Shown here: one piece after another, positions 25,470-34,025 of the stretch
Position numbering within the stretch: the stretch's first letter is position 1
How the letters are laid out: each line of letters starts with the position of its first letter
From: Hamadaea tsunoensis DSM 44101
GTDB taxonomy: Bacteria; Actinomycetota; Actinomycetes; Mycobacteriales; Micromonosporaceae
Assembly (NCBI RefSeq): GCF_000428945.1
Contig: NZ_AUAX01000002.1
Span: 248,001 to 312,000, forward strand
Direction of reading: 5' to 3'
Length of the DNA stretch: 64,000 nucleotides
Position numbers and translations under genes: made by a program
Notes under the pieces: model-generated
Database searches by the model: none
What the model saw: the letters and a program-made list of their open reading frames with translations, nothing else
Told to the model about the DNA's origin: nothing

Positions 25470-25961
25470 ATGATCCTGAACAGTCTTCGGCCTGTCACCG
25501 CCGACGACGCCGGTCCCCTGCTGGAGTTCGAGCTGGCCAACCGGGCGTACTTCGCCCGATCGATCCCCGACCGTGGCGATGAGTACTTCGCCCGGTTCGC
25601 CGACCGGCACGCCGCGTTGCTGGCCATGCAGGCCGCCGGCACGGACTTCTTCCATGTGGTGACCGGCGCCGACGGCGCGATCCTCGGCCGGGTGAACCTG
25701 GTGAGAGTCGCCGACGGCCGTGCCGAACTCGGCTACCGGATCGCCGAGGCCGCCGCCGGCCGGGGCCTGGCGACCTGGGCCACCGGGGAAGCATGCCGGC
25801 TGGCCGCCGACCGCTACCAGCTGCGGATGCTGACCGCCGTCACCACCCTCGACAACGCCGCGTCCCGGACCGTCCTCACCCGAACCGGGTTCACGGCAGT
25901 ACGCGAGATCGATATCGACGGTCAGCCTGGACTCTGCTTCGAGCTCCGGCTGAACGGCTGA
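25470..25961 (+). CDS. GNAT-family N-acetyltransferase (RimJ/RimL-like)
   Basis: 163 aa. ILGRVNLVRVADGRAELGYR, then AAAGRGLATWATGEACRLA (acetyl-CoA-binding Q/RxxGxG/A loop as AGRGLA) and LDNAASRTVLTRTGF are the standard GNAT landmarks. It transfers acetyl from acetyl-CoA to an amine, often a protein N-terminus or small molecule; substrate unknown. ATG 25470 lies 6 bases after CATACT, again leaderless-like. Monocistronic. Confidence 0.88.
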   Translation: MILNSLRPVTADDAGPLLEFELANRAYFARSIPDRGDEYFARFADRHAALLAMQAAGTDFFHVVTGADGAILGRVNLVRVADGRAELGYRIAEAAAGRGLATWATGEACRLAADRYQLRMLTAVTTLDNAASRTVLTRTGFTAVREIDIDGQPGLCFELRLNG

Positions 25962-25999
25962 CAGCTACTCCGAATTGCGGCGTGCATCAAGTAACCGCC

Positions 26000-26644
26000 T
26001 TACCAGCGCGGGACCGCCAGATATGCGGGCTCCCACTGCGTGGTGAAGGCCTCACGCGCGGGCGGGGGCAGCAAGCTGAGGACCTTCTGGCGGTATTCCG
26101 CCTCAGTGTCCTCCACCAGCCACGGCATCAGCTCGGCGGTGGCCTCGTTGCCGTTCTTGGCCATGATCCCGCGGGCGACGCCGCCCCATTCCCCGATGGT
26201 CAGCGACTCGCCGATCAGTGGAACGGCGTCGCGTTCTTCGTGGCCGAGGTGCCCGGTCAGGTTCGAGTGCAGCTGGTCGAGGAGGCCGGCCAGCGGCGCG
26301 TACTCGTCGAACAGCGCGGCGTCGATGGCCTCGAGCAGCGGGTCGATGACGGAGTGCTCGGCCTCCATCTCGTCCAGGGTGGACAGTGCGTTGGCATTGC
26401 CGGCGAGCCGCTCGCGCATGGTCGGCCACACGACGGCGTCCTCGGCCACGTGGTGCCCGTGCAGCTGGCGGCGGAACGTGGCCCAGCCGTGGGCGACGGC
26501 GAGGCGGCGCTCCGGGTCGCCCAGGTGGGAGTGATCGGCCGTGCGGGCGATCTTGACGAGGTCGCGGCTGAGCGCGTCGTGGGAGGCGATCATGATGCTG
26601 ATGTCGAGGTCGCCGGAGGCGTAGCGGGCAGCGTTGTCGATCAT
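26000..26644 (-). CDS. hemerythrin-domain protein
   Basis: 214 aa. Helix-bundle with the metal-ligand pattern of cytoplasmic hemerythrins: IASHDALSRDLV, HGHHVAEDAVVWP, MEAEHSVIDPLL and LGHEERDAVPLI supply the His and Glu/Asp side chains for a di-iron site. Family members bind oxygen, nitric oxide or iron, or serve in oxidative stress. ATG 26644 follows TACCTT by 6 bases. The C-terminal ~55 residues after the bundle are not characteristic. Confidence 0.88.
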   Translation of the reverse strand: MIDNAARYASGDLDISIMIASHDALSRDLVKIARTADHSHLGDPERRLAVAHGWATFRRQLHGHHVAEDAVVWPTMRERLAGNANALSTLDEMEAEHSVIDPLLEAIDAALFDEYAPLAGLLDQLHSNLTGHLGHEERDAVPLIGESLTIGEWGGVARGIMAKNGNEATAELMPWLVEDTEAEYRQKVLSLLPPPAREAFTTQWEPAYLAVPRW

Positions 26645-26744
26645 TGAGTCAAGGTAGCCGGAAAGCGCTCAGGCCGATGCGGTGAAGATCACCGCGAACC
26701 GTGTCCGCGGCCGGCCATGATGCGTCGATCCGCCCGGGTTTCGA

Positions 26745-27482
26745 TCAGGCGTTCCGGTCGGGCAGGGCCGCGGCGATGCCGTTGAGCACGTGGTCGAGGC
26801 CGTACTGGAAACGCGCGTCGGGCGCCATGTGGGACAGCCGCCCTTCGCGGATCGTGCGGTTGAACATCGGGTACGCGCCTGACTCGACGATCTGCCCGAC
26901 GTAGGGCCCGACGTACTCCGACATCCACTGTCGACGGTCCATTCCCGTGTGGCGGGCCTGTTCGAGCCAGCCGATCTCGTCCCGGACCGCGCTGGCGACG
27001 TAGTCGCCCATCATGCCGCAGAGGCTGACCATCTCGTCGATGTGCAGGCCGAACCCGTCGAGCGCGCTCAGCGCGAAGTCGTAGACCCGCAGCATGTTCG
27101 GCCCGATGGTGGGCCGCCGCGCCAGCGTGACCTGCCAGGGGTGGCGCAGGCTGACGGCGCGGGTCTGGTGGGCCACCAGGGAGAGGTCCGCACGCCAGTC
27201 GCCGCTCGGCCGCCCGGCCAGTTCGATCTCGCCGGCCGTCGCGTCGAGCATGAGGTCGATCAGGTCGTCCCGCTTGGGCACGTACCGATACAGCGACATG
27301 GCCCCGGTGCCCAGTTCCTGGCCGATCCGCCGCATCGTGGCCGCTTCCAGCCCTTCGCGGTCGGCGATCTCGACGGCGACCTGGGTGATCCGCGCCCGGC
27401 TGTATCCGGGTCTGCGGCCCGGTCCCGACCGCTCCACGTTCTCCGGGCGCATCCAGATGCTGATCTGCTCGGCGGCGGACAT
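26745..27482 (-). CDS. TetR-family regulator (TetR_C_1-like), divergent repressor of the MFS operon
   Basis: 245 aa. HTH: ITQVAVEIADREGLEAATMR and GTGAMSLYRYVPKRDDLIDL, the TetR-class DNA-binding unit with the LYRYV recognition helix; the long C-terminal domain (85-240) is of the TetR_C type. ATG 27482 has GGGGAGG upstream; ATG 27530 would run into the divergent promoter. It is back to back with the DHA2 exporter at 27563, with symmetrical GTAC-containing repeats in between, as for classic TetR/TetA pairs. Confidence 0.9.
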   Translation of the reverse strand: MSAAEQISIWMRPENVERSGPGRRPGYSRARITQVAVEIADREGLEAATMRRIGQELGTGAMSLYRYVPKRDDLIDLMLDATAGEIELAGRPSGDWRADLSLVAHQTRAVSLRHPWQVTLARRPTIGPNMLRVYDFALSALDGFGLHIDEMVSLCGMMGDYVASAVRDEIGWLEQARHTGMDRRQWMSEYVGPYVGQIVESGAYPMFNRTIREGRLSHMAPDARFQYGLDHVLNGIAAALPDRNA

Positions 27483-27498
27483 CACACCTCCCCTTCTT

Positions 27499-27548
27499 GC
27501 GTACAGCGTACCCGAATGGCTAGCGTGCATTTCGAGTACGGCGTACGC
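27499..27548. promoter_or_regulatory. paired TetR operators in the TetR/MFS divergon
   Basis: GCGTACAGCGTAC (27499-27511) and GTACGGCGTACGC (27536-27548) are near-perfect inverted copies of each other (11 of 13), 37 bases apart, and each is itself nearly palindromic around GTAC-N3-GTAC. They flank the space where both promoters must lie. GTACGC is frequent in this genome, which weakens the case somewhat. Confidence 0.45.
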
Positions 27549-27562
27549 GATTGGAGTGAACC

Positions 27563-29071
27563 GTGAACCGATCTCTCTACGCGGGCCTGACCGGGGTGGT
27601 CCTCGGCATGATCACGGCCCCGCTCGACGGGATGATGCTGGGGCCCGCGCTGCCGGTGATCGTGGGTGACCTCGGCGGCCTGGACTACTTCTCCTGGGTG
27701 GTGACGGCCTACCTGGTGGCCATGGCCGCCGCGACCCCGATCTGGGGCAAGCTCGGCGATCTGTACGGTCGCAAGTGGACGTACCTGTCGGCGATCGCCC
27801 TGTTCCTCCTGGGCTCCGGGTTGTCCGGGGCTGCCGGGGACATGGCCCAGCTCGTCGTCTTCCGCGCGGTTCAGGGCCTCGGCGGCGGCGGCCTCATGGT
27901 CGGCGCGCTGGCGCTCATCGCCGAACTGGTGACGCCACGCCAGCGCGGTCGGGTGATGGGCTTGTTCGGCGTGGCGATGCCCGTCGCCTTCATCGCCGGC
28001 CCGCTGCTCGGCGGCCTGTTCGTCGAGCAGCTGAGCTGGCGGTGGGCCTTCTATGTCAACGTACCGGTCGGCGTCGCCGCGATCCTGCTCGTCGCCGCCA
28101 CGATTCCCGCCACGCCCCGGCGGATCAAAGCCAGCATCGATGTCCCCGGGGTCCTGCTGCTGACGGCCGCCCTGGTCGCCCTGAGCCTGCTGGCCAGCTG
28201 GGGCGGCAGCCGGTACGCCTGGATCTCCGCGCCGATCGCCGCGCTCGCCGTGATCGCCGGAATAGCGCTGGCAGCGTTCGTGGCCGTCGAGAGGCGCACC
28301 GCCGAACCGGTCGTCCCGCCACGGCTGTACGCCGACCGCGACTTCACCGTGGCCCAGGTCCTGCGGCTGCTGGCCGGGGCCGGCACGATGGTGTTCGCCA
28401 CGTTCCTGCCGCAATACCTGCAGCTGGTGCTGGGGGCGTCACCGACCGGCAGCGGCCTGCTGATCCTGCCGGCGATGCTCGGCATGGTCGTCGCGCTGAT
28501 CGGCAGCGGCTGGCTGATCAGCCGTACCGGCCGCTACCGCGTCTACCCGATCGTCGGCGGCGCGCTGGTGGCCGGCGGAATGCTCGTCCTGCTGGCCCTC
28601 GGGCCGGGCACCGACACGGCCCTCACGTCCGCGTTGACGCTGTTCGGCGGCGCGGGCGTGGGCCTGCTGACACAGAGCACCACGATCATCACCATCAACA
28701 GTGCGCCGCTGCGTGACATGGGCGCGGCCAGCGGCTCGGTCACGCTCTGGCACACCATGGGCTCGTCGCTGGGCGCCGCCGGGCTCGGCGCCCTCTACAC
28801 CCATCGGCTGCGGGACACGCTCACCGACGACCTCGGGACCCCGACCGCCGGACGGATCCTCGCCGGTGGACTCACCCCCGGCGGCGTACGCGGGCTCCCC
28901 GCCGCCGCGCAGGACGCCGCGCACGCCGCGGTCACCAACGGGGTACACGCCATCGCTCTCGCCGGCGCGGCCCTCGGCGTCGTCGCGTTCACCCTCGCCT
29001 GGCTTGTCCGCGACAAGCCGCTGCGCAACAGTCCCGCCCCCGTCACCGTTCTGGAGGAGACCCATGTCTGA
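27563..29071 (+). CDS. DHA2-type MFS multidrug exporter, 14 TM
   Basis: 502 aa, about 14 hydrophobic segments. TM1 contains MITAPLDGMMLGPALPVIVG; motif A is GKLGDLYGRKWTYL, and PVAFIAGPLLGGLF in TM5 is motif C of drug:H+ antiporters. GTG 27563 start. First gene of an operon with an FMN reductase (8-base overlap) and an SDR (ATGA overlap), under the divergent TetR protein. An exporter plus two redox enzymes suggests detoxification or export of a quinone-like compound; this is inference. Confidence 0.93.
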   Translation: MNRSLYAGLTGVVLGMITAPLDGMMLGPALPVIVGDLGGLDYFSWVVTAYLVAMAAATPIWGKLGDLYGRKWTYLSAIALFLLGSGLSGAAGDMAQLVVFRAVQGLGGGGLMVGALALIAELVTPRQRGRVMGLFGVAMPVAFIAGPLLGGLFVEQLSWRWAFYVNVPVGVAAILLVAATIPATPRRIKASIDVPGVLLLTAALVALSLLASWGGSRYAWISAPIAALAVIAGIALAAFVAVERRTAEPVVPPRLYADRDFTVAQVLRLLAGAGTMVFATFLPQYLQLVLGASPTGSGLLILPAMLGMVVALIGSGWLISRTGRYRVYPIVGGALVAGGMLVLLALGPGTDTALTSALTLFGGAGVGLLTQSTTIITINSAPLRDMGAASGSVTLWHTMGSSLGAAGLGALYTHRLRDTLTDDLGTPTAGRILAGGLTPGGVRGLPAAAQDAAHAAVTNGVHAIALAGAALGVVAFTLAWLVRDKPLRNSPAPVTVLEETHV

Positions 29072-29666
29072 CCACCCACTGCGCCTGGCCGTCATCGTCG
29101 GCAGCGTCCGAGATGGACGGATCGGCCCGATCGTCGCCGGCTGGTTCGCCCGCGTGGCCGCCGGCCGCGACGACATCCAGGTCGACCTCATCGACCTGGC
29201 CGAGATGCCGATCGGATCGGCGTCGCCCACGATGTCGCCCCCGCCGGAGGCGCTGGCGGGCCTGCGCGAACTGACCCCCCGCCTGGCCGCCGCCGGCGCG
29301 TACGTCGTGGTCACCCCCGAGTACAACCACAGCTATCCGGCCGCGCTGAAGAACGCGATCGACTGGCACGACGTCCAGTTCCACGCCAAACCCGTCGCCT
29401 TCGTCTCCTACGGCGGCATCTCCGGCGGCCTGCGCGCGGTGGAACACCTGCGCGCCGTCTTCACCGAACTGCACGCCGTCACCACCCGGGACATCGTCAG
29501 CTTCCACCACGTGTGGGAGCAGTTCGACGCCGACGGCAACCCCAAGGATCCGCAACGCCCGGCCGCCGCGGCCGAGGCCCTCCTCGACCAGGTGACCTGG
29601 TGGGCGCGCGCCCTCCACGACGCCAGAACCACCTCCCCCTACCGCTTCGCGACCACCACACGATGA
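29064..29666 (+). CDS. NAD(P)H-dependent FMN reductase (flavodoxin-like)
   Basis: 200 aa. LAVIVGSVRDGRIGPIVAGW is the FMN-phosphate loop and VVVTPEYNHSYPAALKNAID the isoalloxazine-binding motif of the FMN_red/quinone reductase family; VSYGGISGGLRAVEHLR follows. Reduces flavins, quinones, azo or nitro compounds with NAD(P)H. GGAGGAG lies 6 bases before ATG 29064, which overlaps the exporter gene by 8 bases. Cytoplasmic. Confidence 0.9.
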   Translation: MSDHPLRLAVIVGSVRDGRIGPIVAGWFARVAAGRDDIQVDLIDLAEMPIGSASPTMSPPPEALAGLRELTPRLAAAGAYVVVTPEYNHSYPAALKNAIDWHDVQFHAKPVAFVSYGGISGGLRAVEHLRAVFTELHAVTTRDIVSFHHVWEQFDADGNPKDPQRPAAAAEALLDQVTWWARALHDARTTSPYRFATTTR

Positions 29667-30430
29667 AAGGCCCCTCCGACATGACGACGCTCGCCGGAAA
29701 GACCGCACTGATCACCGGGGGCGGCCGCGGAATCGGCCGCGCCATCGCCCGCCGCCTCGCCGCCGACGGCGCCCGCGTCGGCGTGCACTACGGCAGCAAC
29801 GCAACCGCGGCCAAGGAAACCGTCACCGCGATCGAGGCCGCCGGCGGCCAGGCCTTCGTCGTCCACGCACCACTCGGCGTACGCGGAGACGCCGAAGCGT
29901 TGTGGGCCGCGTTCGATCCGCAGGCGGACGGCCTGGACATCCTCGTCAACAACGCAGGAGTCCTCGGCGACCAGGCCGAGATCCAGGACGTCACCGACGC
30001 GAACTTCGACCGGGTCTTCGCGGTCAACACGCGAGCCTCCTTCTTCGTCACCCAGCACGGGCTGCGACGGCTACGCGACGGCGGCCGGATCATCAACATC
30101 GGCACGATGCTGACCCGGGGTTCCGCGATGCCCGCGTCGATCGCGTACGCCATGTCCAAGGGGGCGCTCGACGTGCTCACCGCCATGCTCGCCAAGCAGC
30201 TCGGGCCGCGCGGCATCACCGTCAACACGGTGGCGCCCGGGGTCATCGACACCGACATGCACGAAGGGCGGCTCGTCGGCGACGCCCTGACCTGGGTGTC
30301 GTCGCTGTCGCCGATGGGCCGCGTGGGCACCCCCGCCGACGTCGCCGACACGGTGGCCTTCCTCGCCTCGGCCGACAGCCGGTGGGTGACCGGCCAATGG
30401 ATCGACGTCTCGGGCGGCACGCTGCTGTAG
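29663..30430 (+). CDS. short-chain dehydrogenase/reductase (SDR)
   Basis: 255 aa. Classical SDR: TGGGRGIGRAIA nucleotide loop, ILVNNAG at about 91-97, YAMSKGAL with catalytic Tyr and Lys, and TVAPGVIDTDM after it. The usual catalytic Ser region reads INIGTMLTRGS; a Thr appears where Ser is normal, which may affect activity or shift the active residue. ATG 29663 overlaps the upstream TGA (ATGA); ATG 29681, after AAAGG, is the alternative. Third gene of the TetR-controlled operon. Confidence 0.9.
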   Translation: MKGPSDMTTLAGKTALITGGGRGIGRAIARRLAADGARVGVHYGSNATAAKETVTAIEAAGGQAFVVHAPLGVRGDAEALWAAFDPQADGLDILVNNAGVLGDQAEIQDVTDANFDRVFAVNTRASFFVTQHGLRRLRDGGRIINIGTMLTRGSAMPASIAYAMSKGALDVLTAMLAKQLGPRGITVNTVAPGVIDTDMHEGRLVGDALTWVSSLSPMGRVGTPADVADTVAFLASADSRWVTGQWIDVSGGTLL

Positions 30431-30536
30431 CCGGGCGGACGCATTCCGATCGAGTGCCGCGAAGGAGGCAGGGTCCCGGCGATGCCGAGGCCCTGCCGCA
30501 CGCGTACGACGTTGAACTGCGGGTCGCGCCGACCGC

Positions 30537-32174
30537 CTAGGTGATCTCCAGGTTCGCCATCATCCCCATGTCCTCGTGCTCGGCGTTGTGGCAGTGGAAC
30601 AGGTAGCGGCCCCGGTACCCGTCGAAGCGGGTGATGATCTCCGCCATCTCCCCCGGCCGCAGCGAGATCGTGTCCTTCAGGCCACCGTCGTGTTGCTGGG
30701 GCGGCCGACCACCGCGCGCCAGCACCCGGAAGCCGACCACGTGCAGGTGGACCGGATGGTGGACATCGGCGTACAGGCGCCACACCTCGACGTCCCCGAG
30801 CCGCGTGCTGACATCCGTCCGGGCCGGATCGAAGGGCCGCCCGCCGACCAGCCAGCCTCGGCCGCCGTTCATCCGGCCGGCCCGGAAGACGAAGTCGCGT
30901 ACGCGTACCGCATCCGAACGCCGCCAGGCGGGCAGGTCAGCGGAGAGCGTACGGGGGATCCGGCTGTCGTCGGCGGCCCGGCGGGCGACGCGGAACGCCA
31001 TCACCTCGCCGGTACGGCCGGAACCGAGCCGGTTGACGAGCCTGACACGCCCGCCGACGGTGACACCCGCGAAGTCGACGACGACGTCGTAGCGTTCGGC
31101 GGGCGCGATCGGCAGCCGCTGGAGCGTGACCGGCCCGGCGAGCAGCCCCTGATCGGCGCCGATCTGGACGAGGTCGAGCCGCCGCCCGTCGTCGGTGACC
31201 GCTTCCAGTTCGTAGTGCCGGGCATTGGAGGCGTTGAGGATACGCAGCCGGTAGCGGGCGGCGTCGACCTCGTGCTCCGGCCACGGCGCACCGTTGACCA
31301 GGATCACGTCACCGAGGACCCCGGCGAGATACGGCTCGCGTACGCCCGGCCGCGTTCGCAGTGTCGGGTCGAGGGACGGATAGGTCAGGCTGCCGTCGGC
31401 GGAGAAGGCGCGATCGGTGATCATGAGCGGCAGTTCACGTCGTCCTGCGGGCAGGCCGAGCGCTTCCTCGGCATCGTCGCGGACGATGTGCAGACCGGCC
31501 AGCCCCCGCCAGATCGCCGGTGCGGTGAAGTCCATCCGGTGGTCGTGGTACCACAGCATTGTCGGCCGCTGGTCCAGCGGGTACGCGTACTCCCGGGTCG
31601 AGCGGGTGATCACGGCCCGTGGATCGGGCATCCCCGTCATGCCCGCCATGTCGTCCATGCCCTGCATACCGTGTGTCATGCCGGTCACGTCCGGCCAGCC
31701 GGCGGGCAGGACGAGATCGGTCGGGTAGCCGTCGGAGGTCGCCGGCGTCCGGCCGCCGTGCAGGTGGACCACAGTGGGTACGGGCAACTCGTTGCGGTGC
31801 AGCACGCTGATGGGCCGGCCGCGGCGCGACTCGATGGTCGGCCCGGGGAAGGTGCCCTCGTATGTCCACAGTGGCGTCCGGACGCCGGGCAGTATCTCCG
31901 AGCTCACCTCCCGCTGGGTGACCTCATACCGGTCGGCCGTTCCGGTGGTGCTGACCGGCTTCAGCACCACCGGAACCGGCAGCGGTACGCCGAACGCCGG
32001 CGGCAACGGTACGGCGCTGCGCAGTTCGGCGCCGGTGAAGGACGGCCGGCGGGCCAGCGCGGCCGAGGCCGACAGGCCGGTGACCGCCATCAGCCCCAGA
32101 GCGCCACCGATGCCCAGCGTCCGCCGTCGCGTCAGACGCCGGCTCACCTCGCCGTCAGGCATGTCGTCAGGCAT
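30537..32174 (-). CDS. multicopper oxidase (CotA/bilirubin-oxidase type), Tat-exported, Met-rich insert
   Basis: 545 aa. All four copper motifs are present: HLHG (about 136), WYHDH (about 206), HPVHLHV (about 484) and HCHNAEHEDMGMM at the end, with the T1 Cys and an axial Met. A twin-arginine start (SRRLTRRRTLGIGG) and hydrophobic stretch predict Tat export. A Met-rich loop (THGMQGMDDMAGMTGM, about 166-182) sits between cupredoxin motifs 1 and 2, as in copper-tolerance oxidases such as CueO, though placed differently. Last gene of the LysR-controlled operon; its ATG overlaps the previous stop by 8 bases. Oxidises phenols or metal ions with O2; substrate unknown. Confidence 0.92.
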   Translation of the reverse strand: MPDDMPDGEVSRRLTRRRTLGIGGALGLMAVTGLSASAALARRPSFTGAELRSAVPLPPAFGVPLPVPVVLKPVSTTGTADRYEVTQREVSSEILPGVRTPLWTYEGTFPGPTIESRRGRPISVLHRNELPVPTVVHLHGGRTPATSDGYPTDLVLPAGWPDVTGMTHGMQGMDDMAGMTGMPDPRAVITRSTREYAYPLDQRPTMLWYHDHRMDFTAPAIWRGLAGLHIVRDDAEEALGLPAGRRELPLMITDRAFSADGSLTYPSLDPTLRTRPGVREPYLAGVLGDVILVNGAPWPEHEVDAARYRLRILNASNARHYELEAVTDDGRRLDLVQIGADQGLLAGPVTLQRLPIAPAERYDVVVDFAGVTVGGRVRLVNRLGSGRTGEVMAFRVARRAADDSRIPRTLSADLPAWRRSDAVRVRDFVFRAGRMNGGRGWLVGGRPFDPARTDVSTRLGDVEVWRLYADVHHPVHLHVVGFRVLARGGRPPQQHDGGLKDTISLRPGEMAEIITRFDGYRGRYLFHCHNAEHEDMGMMANLEIT

Positions 32175-32595
32175 CGCGGGCCGCCCGAGGCTGGAGGGGC
32201 CACCGCCAGACGGCGATGAACTGGATCACGAGCCCGGCGATGGTCAGCACCCCGAGGGGAAGGTGGAGCCACAGCGCCCCGGCCGTTCCGGCGAAGTACT
32301 GCACGGTCTCGGCCGCCACCAGCGCCAGCGTGGCGAAGAACGGCCGGCTTTGACGCAACCGCACCCACACCACGATCGCGGTGATCACCTGCCCGTAGCC
32401 GAGGGTGGTGACGACGTCGGCGCCGATCGCGTGCCAGCGCAGGCCGTCGTAGTCACCGCTGAGGTACACACCGGCGAACACGGGCTGACCCGCGATCGCC
32501 GCCAGGTGCGCGCTGACGACGATCCGCAGGGCCCAGCCGGCGACGGTCCCCCTGGACATGGCACGGGATCGCGCCTCCGCGACGGTCGCCGTCAT
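32167..32595 (-). CDS. four-helix integral membrane protein
   Basis: 142 aa, not assigned to a named family. Four hydrophobic helices at about 18-45, 55-78, 82-103 and 107-132 with short loops; TM1 includes VVSAHLAAIAGQPVFAG, and a His is present in three of the helices. The start overlaps the preceding gene by 4 bases (ATGA) and the end overlaps the multicopper oxidase start by 8 bases. Position suggests a membrane partner of the oxidase system. Confidence 0.7.
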   Translation of the reverse strand: MTATVAEARSRAMSRGTVAGWALRIVVSAHLAAIAGQPVFAGVYLSGDYDGLRWHAIGADVVTTLGYGQVITAIVVWVRLRQSRPFFATLALVAAETVQYFAGTAGALWLHLPLGVLTIAGLVIQFIAVWRWPLQPRAARDA

Positions 32596-33434
32596 GCCGG
32601 CGCCGGACCGAATGCCGCCGCGTGGCCGGCCACCCATGACGCGTAGGTGAAAGCCGGCCGCCCGGTGATCTGCTCCACCGCCGGCGAGATCGCCGCGGCC
32701 CGGCCGTCGCTGACGGCACCCAGTCCGGCGACGAGCTGGTCGATCACCGGCGCGGGCATGCCGTAGCGCAGCATCTGCTCCCGGTACTGCTCCTCGGTCG
32801 CCTCCTCGAACCGCAGCGGCCGTCCGATCGCCCCCGCGATGATCTGTACGCGTTCGATCTGGCTCAGCGACTGCGGTCCCGTGAGCACATGCTCCGCTCC
32901 GGAGTGGGGATCGAGGAGCGCGCGTACGGCGACCGCCGCGATGTCCCGCGGATCGATCGGGGCGCTCGCGGCCCGGCCGTGGATGCCGCGGACGACGTCG
33001 CCGTGGCGGATCTGCGACGCCCAGGCCAGGTCGTTCGTCATGAACGCGCCGGGGCGCACGAAGCTGTACGGCAGGCCGGATCCGGCGACGGCGCGTTCGA
33101 TGCGCAGGTGCCGCTCGCCGAGGAAGCCGGGCGTCGCGGCGACGACGCTCGACGAGGAGAGCAGGACAACGTGCTGGACGCCGGCCGGCCGCGCCGCGTC
33201 GAGGAACGCGTCGACGCCGGTCGCGGCGGGGAAGAGGAATGCACGCTCCACTCCGGACAGCGCCGCCGGCAGTGCTTCCGGGCGGGCGAGGTCGCCGGAG
33301 ACGACTTCGGCACCGTCCGGAAAGGACCGTTGACCGGGGTCGCGGGTCATGACGCGGACCTTCTCGCCCGCTTCCAGCAGTGATCGAACGACATGGGTGC
33401 CGACGTTGCCGGCGGCACCGGTGACCAGGATCAT
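32592..33434 (-). CDS. NmrA/NAD(P)-binding atypical SDR
   Basis: 280 aa. ILVTGAAGNVGTHVVRSLLE is the GxxGxxG Rossmann loop of NmrA-like atypical SDRs; VVLLSSSSV and YSFVRPGAFMTNDL follow in the normal places, and no YxxxK pair is present. Members act as NADPH-dependent reductases or redox-sensing regulators. AGAAAGAGA lies about 11 bases before ATG. Middle gene of the operon that ends with the multicopper oxidase, expressed away from LysR. Confidence 0.87.
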   Translation of the reverse strand: MILVTGAAGNVGTHVVRSLLEAGEKVRVMTRDPGQRSFPDGAEVVSGDLARPEALPAALSGVERAFLFPAATGVDAFLDAARPAGVQHVVLLSSSSVVAATPGFLGERHLRIERAVAGSGLPYSFVRPGAFMTNDLAWASQIRHGDVVRGIHGRAASAPIDPRDIAAVAVRALLDPHSGAEHVLTGPQSLSQIERVQIIAGAIGRPLRFEEATEEQYREQMLRYGMPAPVIDQLVAGLGAVSDGRAAAISPAVEQITGRPAFTYASWVAGHAAAFGPAPA

Positions 33435-33473
33435 GACAAAGGGTCTCTTTCTCTCGGAAGTGCGGAAGGCCGG

Positions 33474-33914
33474 TCAGGGCTCGAGGTCGACGACGCCGCG
33501 GCCGCTGCGGACGTCGAGCGGCACCGAGACCTGGTCGTGCGCGATCAGCCAGGTGCCTTCGATCTTCCGCAGGCCGTAGGTGAGCCGGACCCACATGCCG
33601 CCCGTCGCCGTCCCGTTCTTCAGCGTTCCGCTCAGCCGGGCGAAGGCGTGCCCGAAGGCCACGTCCCCGCCGATGGCGAGCGTCAGGTCGCGGACCTCGT
33701 ACGTCACGCTCTCGAAGACGGCGAACACGGTCGACCAGTTCTTGAGCTTGGCGTCGATCCCGACGTGCTGGAGCGGCGGCTCGACGTCGAACGACACGAC
33801 GTCGGCGGTATAGGCCCGCTTCAGAGCCTCAAGGTCCTTGGCCCGGAGACCTTCGACGATGGTGCCGATCAGACCCCGGATCGCTGCCTCGTCCACCTCA
33901 CGCTGCGTTGGCAT
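33474..33914 (-). CDS. SnoaL-like / NTF2-fold protein
   Basis: 146 aa. One cone-shaped NTF2-like domain: AIRGLIGTIVEGLRAKDLEA, ADVVSFDVEPPLQ, YEVRDLTLAIGGDVAFGHAF and GTWLIAHDQVSVP match ketosteroid-isomerase-like SnoaL proteins of this length. ATG 33914 with GGTGGGA upstream is chosen over 33944. First gene of the operon opposite LysR. Could be an isomerase or a small-molecule binding protein. Confidence 0.82.
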   Translation of the reverse strand: MPTQREVDEAAIRGLIGTIVEGLRAKDLEALKRAYTADVVSFDVEPPLQHVGIDAKLKNWSTVFAVFESVTYEVRDLTLAIGGDVAFGHAFARLSGTLKNGTATGGMWVRLTYGLRKIEGTWLIAHDQVSVPLDVRSGRGVVDLEP

Positions 33915-33971
33915 CCCTGTCCCACCTTCCGTTCGCGGGCGCATCCCGACGCTTCCGAGACTATGCCGTAC

Positions 33972-34010
33972 GCGTTATCCTGCCTAAGATCAATATCGCT
34001 ATGGCGTTAT
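33972..34010. promoter_or_regulatory. AT-rich intergenic region with GCGTTAT direct repeat (LysR binding candidate)
   Basis: GCGTTAT occurs at 33972-33978 and 34004-34010 (32 bases apart, three turns), bracketing the AT-rich AAGATCAATATCG. The patch lies between LysR and its divergent target operon, where LysR proteins bind. Confidence 0.4.
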
Positions 34011-34025
34011 GCCGATGGAGACATA

